A DNA stretch of 56,788 nucleotides from Ornithomonoglobus_A sp045532455 (GCA_045532455.1 JAZSFX010000031.1:1-56788), one strand, 5' to 3'. Shown: positions 8,792-17,033, counted from the stretch's first letter. Numbers and translations are program-made. The notes: a model not told the origin generated them from the sequence alone.

Positions 8792-9829
8792 ATGGATTTG
8801 AATGACAGAAAACGCAAAATTTTGCAGGCGGTAATTGATGAATATATCGGAACAGCCGAGCCTGTCGGTTCACGTTCCATATCAAAAAAAGAAGGTCTCG
8901 GACTTTCGAGTGCCACAATCAGAAACGAAATGTCTGATTTGGAGGAAATGGGCTATCTTATACAGCCACACACCTCAGCAGGCAGAGTACCGTCAGACGA
9001 GGGTTACAGATTTTATGTAAATTCACTTATGAGCAAATATCAGCTTGGTATGGAGGCTATTTACTCTCTTCAGCAAGCGCTCGAAACAAAGGTGAGTCAG
9101 TTAGAAAAAATTATCCGTAAAGCTCTAACACTCACATCTGCCCTCACCGACTACACAACCTTTGTTACAACACCACATCAGGTTTCTAAAATAAGAAAGC
9201 TCGATTTAGTGCCTATGGGTTATGGCAAGGTTATGCTTATTATTGTAACACATAAGGTAAGTAATACCGTAATAAGTGAGGATATAGACGATGATGATTG
9301 TCAAAAGCTATCCAATATATTAAATTTCCACCTGAGAGGTCGCAGTGCCGACGAGATTGGTTATAGCGACATAAGCGCTCTGCAACAAAAAATAGAGAGT
9401 GAGATGAATTTAAGTCCCAAAGTTCTTGTTAATATCCTGAATTTTATGTACGAAACCATTACCTCTATGGATACTACCGAGATTTTTGTTGATAACACAA
9501 GCTCAATACTACGGTATCCCGAATACAGAGACGTTGAAAAAGCAAGTAAGATGATAGGACTCCTCGAGGATAAGGAAAGTCTTAAAAAGCTTATGGCGTC
9601 TGATAACGAGAGTGGTGTGAGTGCAAAAATAGGCAAGGAAAATGAGCTCGAAATATTAAACGACTGCTCGCTTGTAACGGTTAATTACTCGCTTGGCGAT
9701 AAAGCTGTGGGAAAGCTTGGAGTTATAGGCCCAAAAAGAATGAATTATGCAAAGGTGTTTGCAAGTTTAGATTTGATTTCGGCAGAAATTGATAAGATTC
9801 TAAGTCAGTATATATTAGACGATAAATAA
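8792..9829 (+). CDS. hrcA: Heat-inducible transcription repressor HrcA
   Basis: A 345-residue DNA-binding repressor of the CIRCE regulon. The N-terminal winged helix is canonical (LNDRKRKILQAVIDEYIGTA, EPVGSRSISKK, SSATIRNEMSDLEEMGYL, PHTSAGRVPSDEGYR). The C-terminal region has the family motifs and ends near LDLISAEI. I take ATG 8792 as start; an upstream in-frame GTG (8780) overlaps the AGGCGG ribosome site. A CIRCE operator lies 26 nt upstream. The grpE gene follows 10 nt after the stop. Confidence 0.95.
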   Translation: MDLNDRKRKILQAVIDEYIGTAEPVGSRSISKKEGLGLSSATIRNEMSDLEEMGYLIQPHTSAGRVPSDEGYRFYVNSLMSKYQLGMEAIYSLQQALETKVSQLEKIIRKALTLTSALTDYTTFVTTPHQVSKIRKLDLVPMGYGKVMLIIVTHKVSNTVISEDIDDDDCQKLSNILNFHLRGRSADEIGYSDISALQQKIESEMNLSPKVLVNILNFMYETITSMDTTEIFVDNTSSILRYPEYRDVEKASKMIGLLEDKESLKKLMASDNESGVSAKIGKENELEILNDCSLVTVNYSLGDKAVGKLGVIGPKRMNYAKVFASLDLISAEIDKILSQYILDDK

Positions 9830-9839
9830 GGAGGCAAAA

Positions 9840-10358
9840 ATGGCAGACGAGAATAAGGAAGAAGTGCTCGAAACTGAAGAAACTGAAGTTTTAGAAGAAA
9901 ACGAGCTAACAAAGGAAGAAGAATTAGAAGAAAAGCTAAAAGAGCAGAACGACAAATATATGCGTCTTATGGCTGAGTATGATAATTTCCGCAAGCGCTC
10001 GCAGCGCGAAAAAGATGCAAGATATGCAGATGCAATAATAGATTCTATCGAACAGATTTTACCAATTGGCGACAATCTCGAAAGAGCACTGCAAACCGAA
10101 GTAACTACTGAGGAAGCAAAAAAGCTCAAAGAGGGAGTCGAAATGATAATGAAGCAATTTAAAGAAACTCTCACAAAGCTTGACGTTTCGGAAATTGAAG
10201 CAGTAGGTAACGAGTTCGACCCAAATCTTCACAATGCAGTAATGCACATCGAAGACGAGTCAATAGACACCAACACTGTAGTCGAGGAATTTATGAAAGG
10301 CTACATATACAAAGGTGAAAGAGTAGTAAGACACTCAATGGTAAAAGTAGCAAACTAA
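9840..10358 (+). CDS. grpE: Nucleotide exchange factor GrpE
   Basis: A 172-residue GrpE: acidic N-terminus (residues 1 to 30), long coiled coil (about 30 to 95) with MRLMAEYDNFRKRSQREK, and the C-terminal beta domain with EVGNEFDPNLHNAVMHIED-like sequence. It releases ADP from DnaK in the cytoplasm. Ribosome site AAGGAGG. It sits between hrcA and dnaK in the usual order. The stop codon touches the second copy of the long hairpin element. Confidence 0.95.
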   Translation: MADENKEEVLETEETEVLEENELTKEEELEEKLKEQNDKYMRLMAEYDNFRKRSQREKDARYADAIIDSIEQILPIGDNLERALQTEVTTEEAKKLKEGVEMIMKQFKETLTKLDVSEIEAVGNEFDPNLHNAVMHIEDESIDTNTVVEEFMKGYIYKGERVVRHSMVKVAN

Positions 10359-10458
10359 ATCTGAAAAATTTATCCATCTTGGCATTTTTTGCTCGGGGCG
10401 GTATCAACATACAGCACCCTCGCAACAAAACACCAATCTGAACAAATTTTTACAGATT
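10358..10458. repeat. Long imperfect hairpin element, copy 2
   Basis: A 101-nt imperfect palindrome starting at the grpE stop codon. Ends AATCTG / CAGATT; main arms AAAAATTTATCCATCTTGGC against the complement of the stretch ending at 10452; inner arms GCTCGGGGCGGTAT / ATACAGCACCCTCGC around a CAAC loop. It matches the copy at 7416 in layout, size, centre (GTATxxxxATAC) and position after a stop codon. Confidence 0.72.
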
Positions 10459-10484
10459 TGAAAAGATCAAAATTATAAAAAAAC

Positions 10485-10508
10485 GTAGGGGAGGGGCTTG
10501 CTCCTCCC
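10485..10508 (+). repeat. REP-like palindrome (GTAGGG family)
   Basis: GTAGGGGAGGGGCTTGCTCC followed by TCCC: a 5' GTAG tetranucleotide at the foot of an imperfect GC-rich hairpin, as in REP sequences mobilised by RAYTs. Close relatives are the inverted doublet at 20408-20464; a second subtype lies in and next to the RAYT gene. Confidence 0.65.
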
Positions 10509-10552
10509 GAAAAATCAACATATATGTATTTTAAGAAAGGAAATGAATAAAA

Positions 10553-12394
10553 ATGGCAAAAATTATAGGAATTGACTTGGGAACAACAAACAGCTGCGTG
10601 GCAGTTATGGAGGGCGGAAACGCCAACGTAATTACAAACAGTGAGGGTGCAAGAACAACACCGTCAGTTGTTGCTTTCCAAAAAGATGGCGAAAGAATTG
10701 TAGGTCAGGTTGCAAAACGTCAGGCAGTTACAAATGCAGACAGAACAATAATGTCTATAAAGAGAAAGATGGGTACTGCCGAAAAGGTTGAAATTGACTC
10801 TAAAGCATACACACCGCAAGAAATTAGTGCAATGATTTTATCAAAGCTTAAGTCAGACGCAGAGGCGTACCTTGGCGAAACTGTTACTCAGGCAGTTATT
10901 ACAGTACCTGCATATTTTAACGACTCACAACGTCAGGCAACAAAAGACGCAGGTAAAATTGCAGGTCTTGAAGTTTTAAGAATTATAAACGAGCCTACTG
11001 CTGCTGCTCTTGCATACGGTATGAGCGACAAGGACCAGACAATAATGGTATACGACCTTGGCGGAGGTACATTTGACGTATCAATTCTTGAAATCGGCGA
11101 CGGTGTATTCGAAGTTCTTTCAACAAACGGTGATACAAAGCTTGGCGGCGACGACTTCGACCAAAGAGTAATAGACTATCTTGTAGCAGAGTTCAAGAAG
11201 AACGAGGGCGTAGACCTTTCAAACGACAAGATGGCTATGCAAAGACTAAAGGAAGCTGCAGAAAAGACAAAGATTGAGCTTTCAACAACAACAACCTCAA
11301 ATGTTAATCTTCCGTTCATTACTGCAGACGCAACAGGTCCAAAGCACCTTGATATCACAGTAACAAAGGCTAAGTTCGACGAATTAACCGCAGACCTTGT
11401 AGACAGAACATTGGTATCTATAAGAAACGCTATGAAGGACGCAGACCTTAGCCCATCAGACATTGACGAGGTTCTCCTTGTTGGTGGTTCATCAAGAATC
11501 CCTGCAGTACAGGAAGCTGTTAAAAAGGAAATGAGTAAAGAGCCGCACAAGGGCATTAACCCTGACGAATGTGTTGCAGTAGGTGCTGCAAGACAGGCAG
11601 GTGTTCTTGGCGGTGAGGAAACGGGTGTACTTCTTCTTGACGTAACACCGCTATCTTTGGGTATCGAAACAATGGGCGGAGTATTCACAAAGCTTATCGA
11701 AAGAAATACAACTATCCCTACAAAGAAATCACAAATATTCTCAACTGCTGCAGATGGTCAGACTTCTGTTGAAGTTCACGTTGCACAGGGTGAGAGAGAA
11801 ATGATTCAATACAACAAAACTCTTGGCAGATTTAATCTTACAGGAATTGCACCTGCTCCACGTGGCGTACCTCAGATTGAAGTAACATTCGATATCGACG
11901 CAAACGGTATCGTAAATGTTTCTGCAAAAGACCTTGGCACAGGCAACGAGCAGAAGATTACAATTACTGCATCAACAAACCTTTCCGATGAGGATATAGA
12001 AAAGGCGGTAAAAGAAGCTGAAAAGTATGCAGAAGAAGATAAAAAGAGAAAAGAAGAAGTAGAAACAAGAAACAATGCCGAGTCTTTGGTATATCAATCA
12101 GAAAAGACACTTGGCGAAGTAGGCGACAAGATAGATGCTGCCGACAAGGACGCAGTAACTGCCGAAATCGAAAAGGTTAAGGAAGCTCTAAAGGGCACAG
12201 ATACAGAGGCAATCAAGGCTGCAGCAGAGAGCTTGCAACAAAAGTTCTATTCTATTTCCGAAAAGCTGTATCAACAGGCAAATCCTCAGGGTGCACAACC
12301 AAATCCTGATGATTTTAATGGCGCAAATCCCCAGGGCGCACAAAATGACGATAATGTTTATGAGGCAGATTACCGCGAAGTTGATAACGACTAA
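10553..12394 (+). CDS. dnaK: Chaperone protein DnaK (Hsp70)
   Basis: A 613-residue Hsp70. ATPase domain residues 1 to 375 (IGIDLGTTNSCVAVM, IINEPTAAALAYG, YDLGGGTFDVSIL, LVGGSSRIPAVQ), conserved linker LLLDVTPLSLGIET, substrate domain and a lid ending in an acidic tail (YEADYREVDND). It folds proteins with DnaJ and GrpE. Ribosome site AAGAAAGGAA. The 194-nt gap to grpE holds the long hairpin and a REP, and I see no strong promoter there, so it is probably read from the CIRCE promoter. Confidence 0.97.
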   Translation: MAKIIGIDLGTTNSCVAVMEGGNANVITNSEGARTTPSVVAFQKDGERIVGQVAKRQAVTNADRTIMSIKRKMGTAEKVEIDSKAYTPQEISAMILSKLKSDAEAYLGETVTQAVITVPAYFNDSQRQATKDAGKIAGLEVLRIINEPTAAALAYGMSDKDQTIMVYDLGGGTFDVSILEIGDGVFEVLSTNGDTKLGGDDFDQRVIDYLVAEFKKNEGVDLSNDKMAMQRLKEAAEKTKIELSTTTTSNVNLPFITADATGPKHLDITVTKAKFDELTADLVDRTLVSIRNAMKDADLSPSDIDEVLLVGGSSRIPAVQEAVKKEMSKEPHKGINPDECVAVGAARQAGVLGGEETGVLLLDVTPLSLGIETMGGVFTKLIERNTTIPTKKSQIFSTAADGQTSVEVHVAQGEREMIQYNKTLGRFNLTGIAPAPRGVPQIEVTFDIDANGIVNVSAKDLGTGNEQKITITASTNLSDEDIEKAVKEAEKYAEEDKKRKEEVETRNNAESLVYQSEKTLGEVGDKIDAADKDAVTAEIEKVKEALKGTDTEAIKAAAESLQQKFYSISEKLYQQANPQGAQPNPDDFNGANPQGAQNDDNVYEADYREVDND

Positions 12395-12407
12395 TAAAAA
12401 GTTTAGT

Positions 12408-12444
12408 AAAAAAAGCACAGCACGTATGGTTGTTGTGCTTTTTT
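12408..12444 (+). terminator. Terminator after dnaK
   Basis: AAAAAAGCACA pairs with TGTGCTTTTTT around a short loop, ending in a T run. It separates dnaK from dnaJ, which has its own promoter. Confidence 0.8.
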
Positions 12445-12456
12445 ACCCATAAACAC

Positions 12457-12485
12457 TTTACAAAACAGGAATTATATTGTATAAT
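12457..12485 (+). promoter_or_regulatory. Promoter of dnaJ
   Basis: TTTACA and TATAAT spaced 17 nt, just after the dnaK terminator. No CIRCE copy is seen here, so dnaJ may be regulated separately from dnaK. Confidence 0.72.
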
Positions 12486-12506
12486 AAAATGCGGTAGGTG
12501 AAAAAA

Positions 12507-13631
12507 TTGGCTGATAAAAGAGATTATTACGAAGTCCTTGGCATTGGTAAGGGCGCAAGCGACGCAGAAATAAAAAAAGCATACAGAAAAGAAGCAAAAA
12601 AATATCATCCTGACCTTAACCCCGGTAATGCAGAAGCAGAGGCAAAGTTTAAAGAGGTAAACGAAGCATACGGAGTGTTATCCGACCCTGAAAAGAAGTC
12701 TCGCTACGACCAATTTGGTCATGCGGGTGTTGACCCTAACTTTGGCGCAGGCGGCGGTGGCTTTAACGGTGCAGGCTTTGATTTTGGAGATATATTCAGT
12801 GATATATTCGGCGGTTTTGGCGGCTTTGGCGGACAAAGCAGACGTAATGGACCAAGACGTGGTGCCGATTTAAGACAAATTATAAACATAGACTTTACCG
12901 AGGCGGCATTCGGTACAAAAAAGAAGATAAACATATCATCATTGGATAAGTGCGATACCTGTAACGGCAGCGGTGCAAAACCCGGTACAAGTCCCGTTAC
13001 GTGCTCAAGATGTAATGGCTCGGGTCAGATACAAATTCAGCAACGTACAATGCTTGGATATATGACAAACGTAACAACGTGTCCCGAATGTAACGGTATA
13101 GGTAAAAAGATAACAGACCCGTGTCGTGATTGCAGAGGTGCAGGTAAGGTTAGAAAAAACAAAACTGTTGAGGTTGATATACCTGCGGGTATTGACGACG
13201 GACAGACAATGCAAATCTCAGGCAAGGGCGAAGCAGGAGAGCGAGGCGGTCCAAACGGAGATTTGCTTTTGACAATACGCGTAAAGCGCCACGAAATTTT
13301 CAGACGTGATGGCAACGATGTATATATCACAATGCCCGTTTCGGTTGTTCAGGCAATTCTGGGTGCAAAGCTCACAGTACCTACTATAGACGGTCCTGTT
13401 GAGTACGATATCCCCGAGGGTACACAACCGCAGACACGCTTCAGATTACGGGGAAAGGGTATTCCGTATCTTCGTTCTAAGGGCAGGGGCGACCAGTATG
13501 TTATAGTAGACGTCGAAATTCCGAAAAATCTATCCGACAAGCAAAAGGAAATCTTAAAGGATTTTGACGACGAAGCATTATATAAAAAGAAAAAAAGCTT
13601 TAAAGACAAAATGAAGGAGCTATTTAACTGA
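12507..13631 (+). CDS. dnaJ: Chaperone protein DnaJ (Hsp40)
   Basis: About 374 residues. J domain (RDYYEVLGIGKGASDAEIKK with the HPD motif), a Gly/Phe-rich region (residues about 75 to 115), four CxxCxGxG zinc-finger repeats (two of them near CDTCNGSG and CPECNGIG), and the C-terminal peptide-binding domain. It stimulates DnaK ATPase. I choose TTG 12507 (giving MADKRDYYEVLG, as in homologues, 6 nt after GGTAGGTG) over the in-frame GTG at 12498 that lies in the ribosome site. Confidence 0.95.
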   Translation: MADKRDYYEVLGIGKGASDAEIKKAYRKEAKKYHPDLNPGNAEAEAKFKEVNEAYGVLSDPEKKSRYDQFGHAGVDPNFGAGGGGFNGAGFDFGDIFSDIFGGFGGFGGQSRRNGPRRGADLRQIINIDFTEAAFGTKKKINISSLDKCDTCNGSGAKPGTSPVTCSRCNGSGQIQIQQRTMLGYMTNVTTCPECNGIGKKITDPCRDCRGAGKVRKNKTVEVDIPAGIDDGQTMQISGKGEAGERGGPNGDLLLTIRVKRHEIFRRDGNDVYITMPVSVVQAILGAKLTVPTIDGPVEYDIPEGTQPQTRFRLRGKGIPYLRSKGRGDQYVIVDVEIPKNLSDKQKEILKDFDDEALYKKKKSFKDKMKELFN

Positions 13632-13665
13632 TAAATATCTCCATAAGCGAAAGGAATGGTGCAAA

Positions 13666-14964
13666 ATGCAACCTAATATATACAAATTATCTCAGATGAC
13701 AAAAGAGCAGTATGACTTTATAATGAAGAGAGCGGAGCTTGATATTACCGAGCAAATGAAGATTGCAAAGGAAGTTTCTGACGATATAAAGGCAAGAGGC
13801 GACGAGGCAGTTTTAGAATATACTGCTAAGTTTGATAAGGTTGAGTTAACTGCCGAGAGTATGAAGGTAACACCTGAGGAAATCGAAACGGGTTATGCAA
13901 GACTTGATGCAAAAACAAGAGAAGCAATAGAGTATGCATACAAAAACATATACGATTTCCACGAAAAGCAACTACCCGAAGAAATGTGGTTCACAATGGT
14001 AGATGACGGTCTTATGGTAGGCGAAAAAACAACACCTATCGTTGACGTATGCTTGTACGTACCGCATGGCAAAGGCTCATTCCCGTCGGTTTTGTGTATG
14101 TTGGGTATTCCTGCAGTAGTTGCAAAAGTTCCAAGAATTGTTGTTGTAACACCTCCAAACGAAAAGGGTGAGGTTGACGATGCAATCCTTGCAGCAGCAA
14201 AGATAATAGGTATTAGTGAAATTTATAAAGTAGGCGGAATACAAGCAGTTGCAGCAGTTGCATACGGTACAGAAACTATTCCAAAATGCCACAAAATTAT
14301 AGGCCCTGGTAATAGCTATGCAACAGCGGCAAAGAGAGTTTTATCAAACAACATAGATGCAGGCTTGCCTGCAGGTCCGTCAGAGATTATAGTATTAGCA
14401 GACGAAAAGGCAGACCCGCATAAAGTTGCGCTTGACTGGATGATAGAGGCAGAACACGGTCCCGACAGTGCGGCGCTTTTAGTTACTCACTCAAAGGAGC
14501 TTGTGGATGCAGTTATCCCGATTGTAAACGAGCAATTAGAAAAGATTTCTCCAAAGAGAAAGGAATTTATAGAAATTAATCTTACTACATATGGCGGAGT
14601 TATTTTAACAGACTCGCTAAAAGAATCAATCGACTTTGTAAACGAATATGCACCCGAGCATATGGAGGTTATGACCGAGAAACCGTTCGACGTACTTCCT
14701 CTTATAAAGAATGCAGGCGAGATATTACTTGGTGATTACACACCCGTAACCCTATGTAACTTCGTGCTTGGTCCGAATGCAATTTTGCCAACAGGCGGTT
14801 TTGCAAAAACATTCTCGTCAGTTAGTGTTCAGGACTTTTTAAAGCGCTCATCGGTAGGCTATGCCTCAAAAGACGGTTTTGAAAAGGTAAGAGATTATGC
14901 ATATCGCTTTGCAACGGTTGAGGGCTTTGATACACACGGACTTGCTGTTAAGGAGAGGGGGTAA
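13666..14964 (+). CDS. Histidinol dehydrogenase-like protein with altered zinc ligands
   Basis: A 432-residue HisD-family NAD-dependent dehydrogenase (normally histidinol to histidine). The catalytic Glu-His pair is present (PEHME, E331-H332), as are H264 and H424, matching the known zinc ligands H262 and H419. The other two ligands differ: Q259 is E261 (MIEAEHG for LSQAEHG) and D360 is N365 (LCNFVLG for LGDYxxG), an amide/acid swap. The substrate-loop motif is also changed (PHGKGSFPS for PGGxAxYPS). It forms a pair with a divergent hisB-like gene 5 nt downstream and is not next to other his genes. It may be a true but divergent HisD or an enzyme for a different alcohol, such as the HpsN-type dehydrogenases. 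Confidence 0.75.
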   Translation: MQPNIYKLSQMTKEQYDFIMKRAELDITEQMKIAKEVSDDIKARGDEAVLEYTAKFDKVELTAESMKVTPEEIETGYARLDAKTREAIEYAYKNIYDFHEKQLPEEMWFTMVDDGLMVGEKTTPIVDVCLYVPHGKGSFPSVLCMLGIPAVVAKVPRIVVVTPPNEKGEVDDAILAAAKIIGISEIYKVGGIQAVAAVAYGTETIPKCHKIIGPGNSYATAAKRVLSNNIDAGLPAGPSEIIVLADEKADPHKVALDWMIEAEHGPDSAALLVTHSKELVDAVIPIVNEQLEKISPKRKEFIEINLTTYGGVILTDSLKESIDFVNEYAPEHMEVMTEKPFDVLPLIKNAGEILLGDYTPVTLCNFVLGPNAILPTGGFAKTFSSVSVQDFLKRSSVGYASKDGFEKVRDYAYRFATVEGFDTHGLAVKERG

Positions 14965-14969
14965 AACCT

Positions 14970-15587
14970 ATGGAAAAAATATCTGTAACACGAAAAACAA
15001 CGGAATCTGAAATGAAAGTAGTTTTTGATTTTTCACCAATCAGACCTGATTACAGAAAGCATATAAAAACACCGCTTACATTCCTTAACCATATGATAGA
15101 GCATATTGCATGGAGAGGCGAGTTTAATATTGACGTTGATATGTCGCTTGACGAATTCACCCTAACTCACGTAATTTGTGAAGATTTGGGAATAGCAATG
15201 GGTAAAGCCGCAAAGGAATACATAGAAAAAACAGACGGTGCGCTTGGCTTTGGTGACGCAGTGGGCATAATCGACGAGGCAAAGGCACAATGTGCAATAA
15301 GCTTCGAATCAAGAGCGTATATTGATATCGACTATCACGGCTGTGAGATTGAGCCGACTGTTGAGGGTATGTATTCTCAGGATTTGGAAACATTTTTAGA
15401 GGGCTTTGCTCAGGGTGCTTGTTGCACGCTTCACATTGATTTACTAAAAGGTCATAACGGACATCACATCTGGGAAGCAATTTTCAGGAGCTTTGGTCTT
15501 GCACTTAACCGTGTTTTCACAGTCAGCGAAGCACGTAAGGGTATGACCAGCGGAGTTGCGGGCAAAATCGAATGGACAGTGGAATAG
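14970..15587 (+). CDS. Imidazoleglycerol-phosphate dehydratase-like protein, divergent
   Basis: A 205-residue HisB-family protein. It keeps H41/H45 (FLNHMIEH), E71, D102-E103, H155 and the second metal motif NGHHIWEA. The first signature, normally DDHHTVED, reads LTHVICED, so one metal-binding His (position 68) is Val. The usual C-terminal PSTKG phosphate-binding motif is replaced by SGVAGKIEW. Its gene starts 5 nt after the hisD-like stop with a GAGAGGGGG ribosome site, so the two proteins are made together. The fold is clear, but with these changes I would not assume histidine synthesis. Confidence 0.72.
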   Translation: MEKISVTRKTTESEMKVVFDFSPIRPDYRKHIKTPLTFLNHMIEHIAWRGEFNIDVDMSLDEFTLTHVICEDLGIAMGKAAKEYIEKTDGALGFGDAVGIIDEAKAQCAISFESRAYIDIDYHGCEIEPTVEGMYSQDLETFLEGFAQGACCTLHIDLLKGHNGHHIWEAIFRSFGLALNRVFTVSEARKGMTSGVAGKIEWTVE

Positions 15588-15601
15588 AAAGGAAAATTAC
15601 A

Positions 15602-16156
15602 ATGTCAGTAAAACATATAAAAGCACCCATCACAAAGGATGTTATAAAGGAATTAAAGGTTGGCGACAGTGTACTCATCAGCGGTGTGATTTATACTGCA
15701 CGCGATGCAGCACACGAGAGAATGACAAGACTTTTTAAAGAGGGCGAGCCATTCCCGATAGATTTAAAGGACCAGATGATTTATTATGCAGGTCCGTGTC
15801 CTGCAAAGCCTGGCGAGGTAATAGGCTCGTGCGGACCAACAACCGCAGGCAGAATGGACGCGTATACACCGATGCTTTTGGATAACGGTCTTGGCGCTAT
15901 GATAGGTAAGGGCGTGCGCTCACAGGAAGTAGTTGACGCAATTAAGCGTAACTGTGTTGTATATCTTGGCGCAATCGGCGGTGCAGGAGCACTTATTGCC
16001 GAGTCAATCAAAGGGGCAGAGGTTGTCGCATACGACGACTTGGGTACAGAGGCGATAAGACGTCTTGTTGTTGAGGATTTTCCTGCAGTAGTTTTAATGG
16101 ACTGCGAGGGAAATGACCTCTACGAAATTGGTCAGAAAGAATATAGAGAAATATAA
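15602..16156 (+). CDS. Class I fumarase / tartrate dehydratase beta subunit
   Basis: A 184-residue protein of the Fe-S hydro-lyase beta-subunit family (ISGVIYTARDAAHERM, YYAGPCPAKPGEVIGSCGPT, GRMDAYTP, MIGKG, YLGAIGGAGAL). With an alpha subunit it forms an oxygen-sensitive fumarate or tartrate hydratase. No alpha-subunit gene is next to it, which is unusual because the pair is normally adjacent. I start at ATG 15602 after GAAAGG; it follows the hisB-like gene by 14 nt and is probably in the same transcript. Left-hand inverted repeat of the next element starts 2 nt after the stop. Confidence 0.88.
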   Translation: MSVKHIKAPITKDVIKELKVGDSVLISGVIYTARDAAHERMTRLFKEGEPFPIDLKDQMIYYAGPCPAKPGEVIGSCGPTTAGRMDAYTPMLLDNGLGAMIGKGVRSQEVVDAIKRNCVVYLGAIGGAGALIAESIKGAEVVAYDDLGTEAIRRLVVEDFPAVVLMDCEGNDLYEIGQKEYREI

Positions 16157-16199
16157 ACAAAAAAAGCATATCATAAGAGACGTATTCTTAAGGACAGTA

Positions 16200-16229
16200 A
16201 AAGGCTCTCGCAAATTTACGAGAGCCTTT
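16200..16229. terminator. Terminator hairpin at left end of the inverted-repeat segment
   Basis: AAAGGCTCTCG pairs perfectly with CGAGAGCCTTT around eight bases. It overlaps the RAYT stop codon and could stop transcripts of both the fumarase beta gene and the RAYT. Confidence 0.7.
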
Positions 16230-16725
16230 AATCATTATAGAAACAATCTTTTTGCCATCTTATAACATTTGTATCTATATATTCCCATATTTTTTGATAA
16301 TCTTTTTGACCTCTGATTATGTGGTCATTGCAAGATGATTGCCATATATTTTCGCCATAGTCTCTATTGCAATATCGTTTTAATAACGATATAAATTTTG
16401 AGGTTTCATTATTGTAGGGTGCGGCGGTTTCCGACGCACCGTTTTTGTAATCTGTTATGTTGAGAATTAAATGAAAATGATTTGGCATAATTACATATTT
16501 ATCTATATTTATGTGGGAATATTTTTCATTCATCAACCTAATATGTCTATCAAGAATTATTCCATATTCAGATAATATCATTTGCGGTGCGTCGAAATCG
16601 CCGCACCCTACAATTTTTCCAAGCAGTTGTTTTCTATCTTTTACACAAATTGTCAGAAAATACATTCCTGGTGTTGAATAATCATATCCTTTTAATCTTG
16701 TTGGTTTTCGTTTTTGTAATTCCAT
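16228..16725 (-). CDS. REP-associated tyrosine transposase (RAYT, Y1/HUH type)
   Basis: A 165-residue HUH single-strand transposase of the IS200-like Y1 family. The metal-binding HUH motif is MPNHFHLIL (H83, H85); downstream RYCNRDYGENIWQSS and DHIIRGQKDYQKIWEYI match RAYT proteins. RAYTs nick hairpins that carry a GTAG foot and are linked to REP sequence spread. Two stretches, residues about 38-48 and 95-104, are encoded by REP palindromes of the same family lying in frame inside the gene and in opposite orientations. The start ATG follows AAGGAAAAAGCT and sits 10 nt after the XRE gene, so the two are one operon. Whether it is still active cannot be seen. Confidence 0.85.
   Translation of the reverse strand: MELQKRKPTRLKGYDYSTPGMYFLTICVKDRKQLLGKIVGCGDFDAPQMILSEYGIILDRHIRLMNEKYSHINIDKYVIMPNHFHLILNITDYKNGASETAAPYNNETSKFISLLKRYCNRDYGENIWQSSCNDHIIRGQKDYQKIWEYIDTNVIRWQKDCFYND
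16414..16440 (+). repeat. REP palindrome inside the RAYT gene (copy A)
   Basis: Begins GTAGGGTGCGGCGGTTTCC and closes with GACGCACC, a GTAG foot plus imperfect hairpin. Read on the coding strand it encodes NGASETAAPY of the RAYT. Confidence 0.72.
16586..16611 (-). repeat. REP palindrome inside the RAYT gene (copy B)
   Basis: On the minus strand it begins GTAGGGTGCGGCGATTTCG and closes with ACGCACC, almost identical to copy A but in the opposite orientation. It encodes IVGCGDFDAP of the RAYT. Copies A and B together form an inverted pair 145 nt apart. Confidence 0.72.
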
Positions 16726-16735
16726 AGCTTTTTCC

Positions 16736-16978
16736 TTATTTTATTTCTTGTTCAAGGTTTTCAAAGTCCTCTGTATTGAAGAATTCTATTAGAGTTATTC
16801 CCAAACCATCGCATAGCATTTTTAAAGTAACAATTCCGGGATTTTGACTTTTTCCGTACAAAATGTTTTTAATAGTTGATGGTGCAACACCGGACTCAGT
16901 TGCTAATTTATTGATTGTAATTCTCTTTTCTTCGCATAAATATAAAATTCTGTTTTTTACTGTTGTATAAGTATCCAT
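16736..16978 (-). CDS. XRE-family helix-turn-helix repressor
   Basis: An 80-residue protein that is essentially one HTH_3 domain: VKNRILYLCEEKRITINKLA, then the recognition region SGVAPSTIKNILYGKSQ and the hydrophobic LKMLCDGLGITLIEFF. Ribosome site GGGGTAGGAAA before the ATG. It is divergent from the stalk-domain gene and upstream of the RAYT in the same operon. A near-perfect 22-bp palindrome lies 30 nt upstream of its start and covers its probable -10 (TATAAT), so autoregulation and control of the divergent promoter are likely. Confidence 0.87.
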   Translation of the reverse strand: MDTYTTVKNRILYLCEEKRITINKLATESGVAPSTIKNILYGKSQNPGIVTLKMLCDGLGITLIEFFNTEDFENLEQEIK

Positions 16979-17007
16979 TTTCCTACCCCATATAATTTAT
17001 GTAAATT

Positions 17008-17029
17008 TATAGACTAATTATAGTCTATA
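17008..17029. promoter_or_regulatory. Palindromic operator between XRE and stalk-domain genes
   Basis: TATAGACTAAT directly followed by TATAGTCTATA, two almost perfect complementary halves. TAGTCTATA recurs as TAGGCTATA at 17043 and 17064, giving three related half-sites across the divergent promoter. It is the best candidate binding site for the XRE protein. Confidence 0.6.
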
Positions 17030-17033
17030 AGTA

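Noticed and set aside
11176..11688. Antisense open frame of 170 codons within dnaK
   Set aside because: Ser/Thr-rich shadow of a strongly conserved gene.
13666..15587. Ordinary histidine operon fragment
   Set aside because: Only two genes, both with changed active-site motifs, and no hisG, hisC, hisH, hisA, hisF or hisI beside them; kept as HisD/HisB-like.
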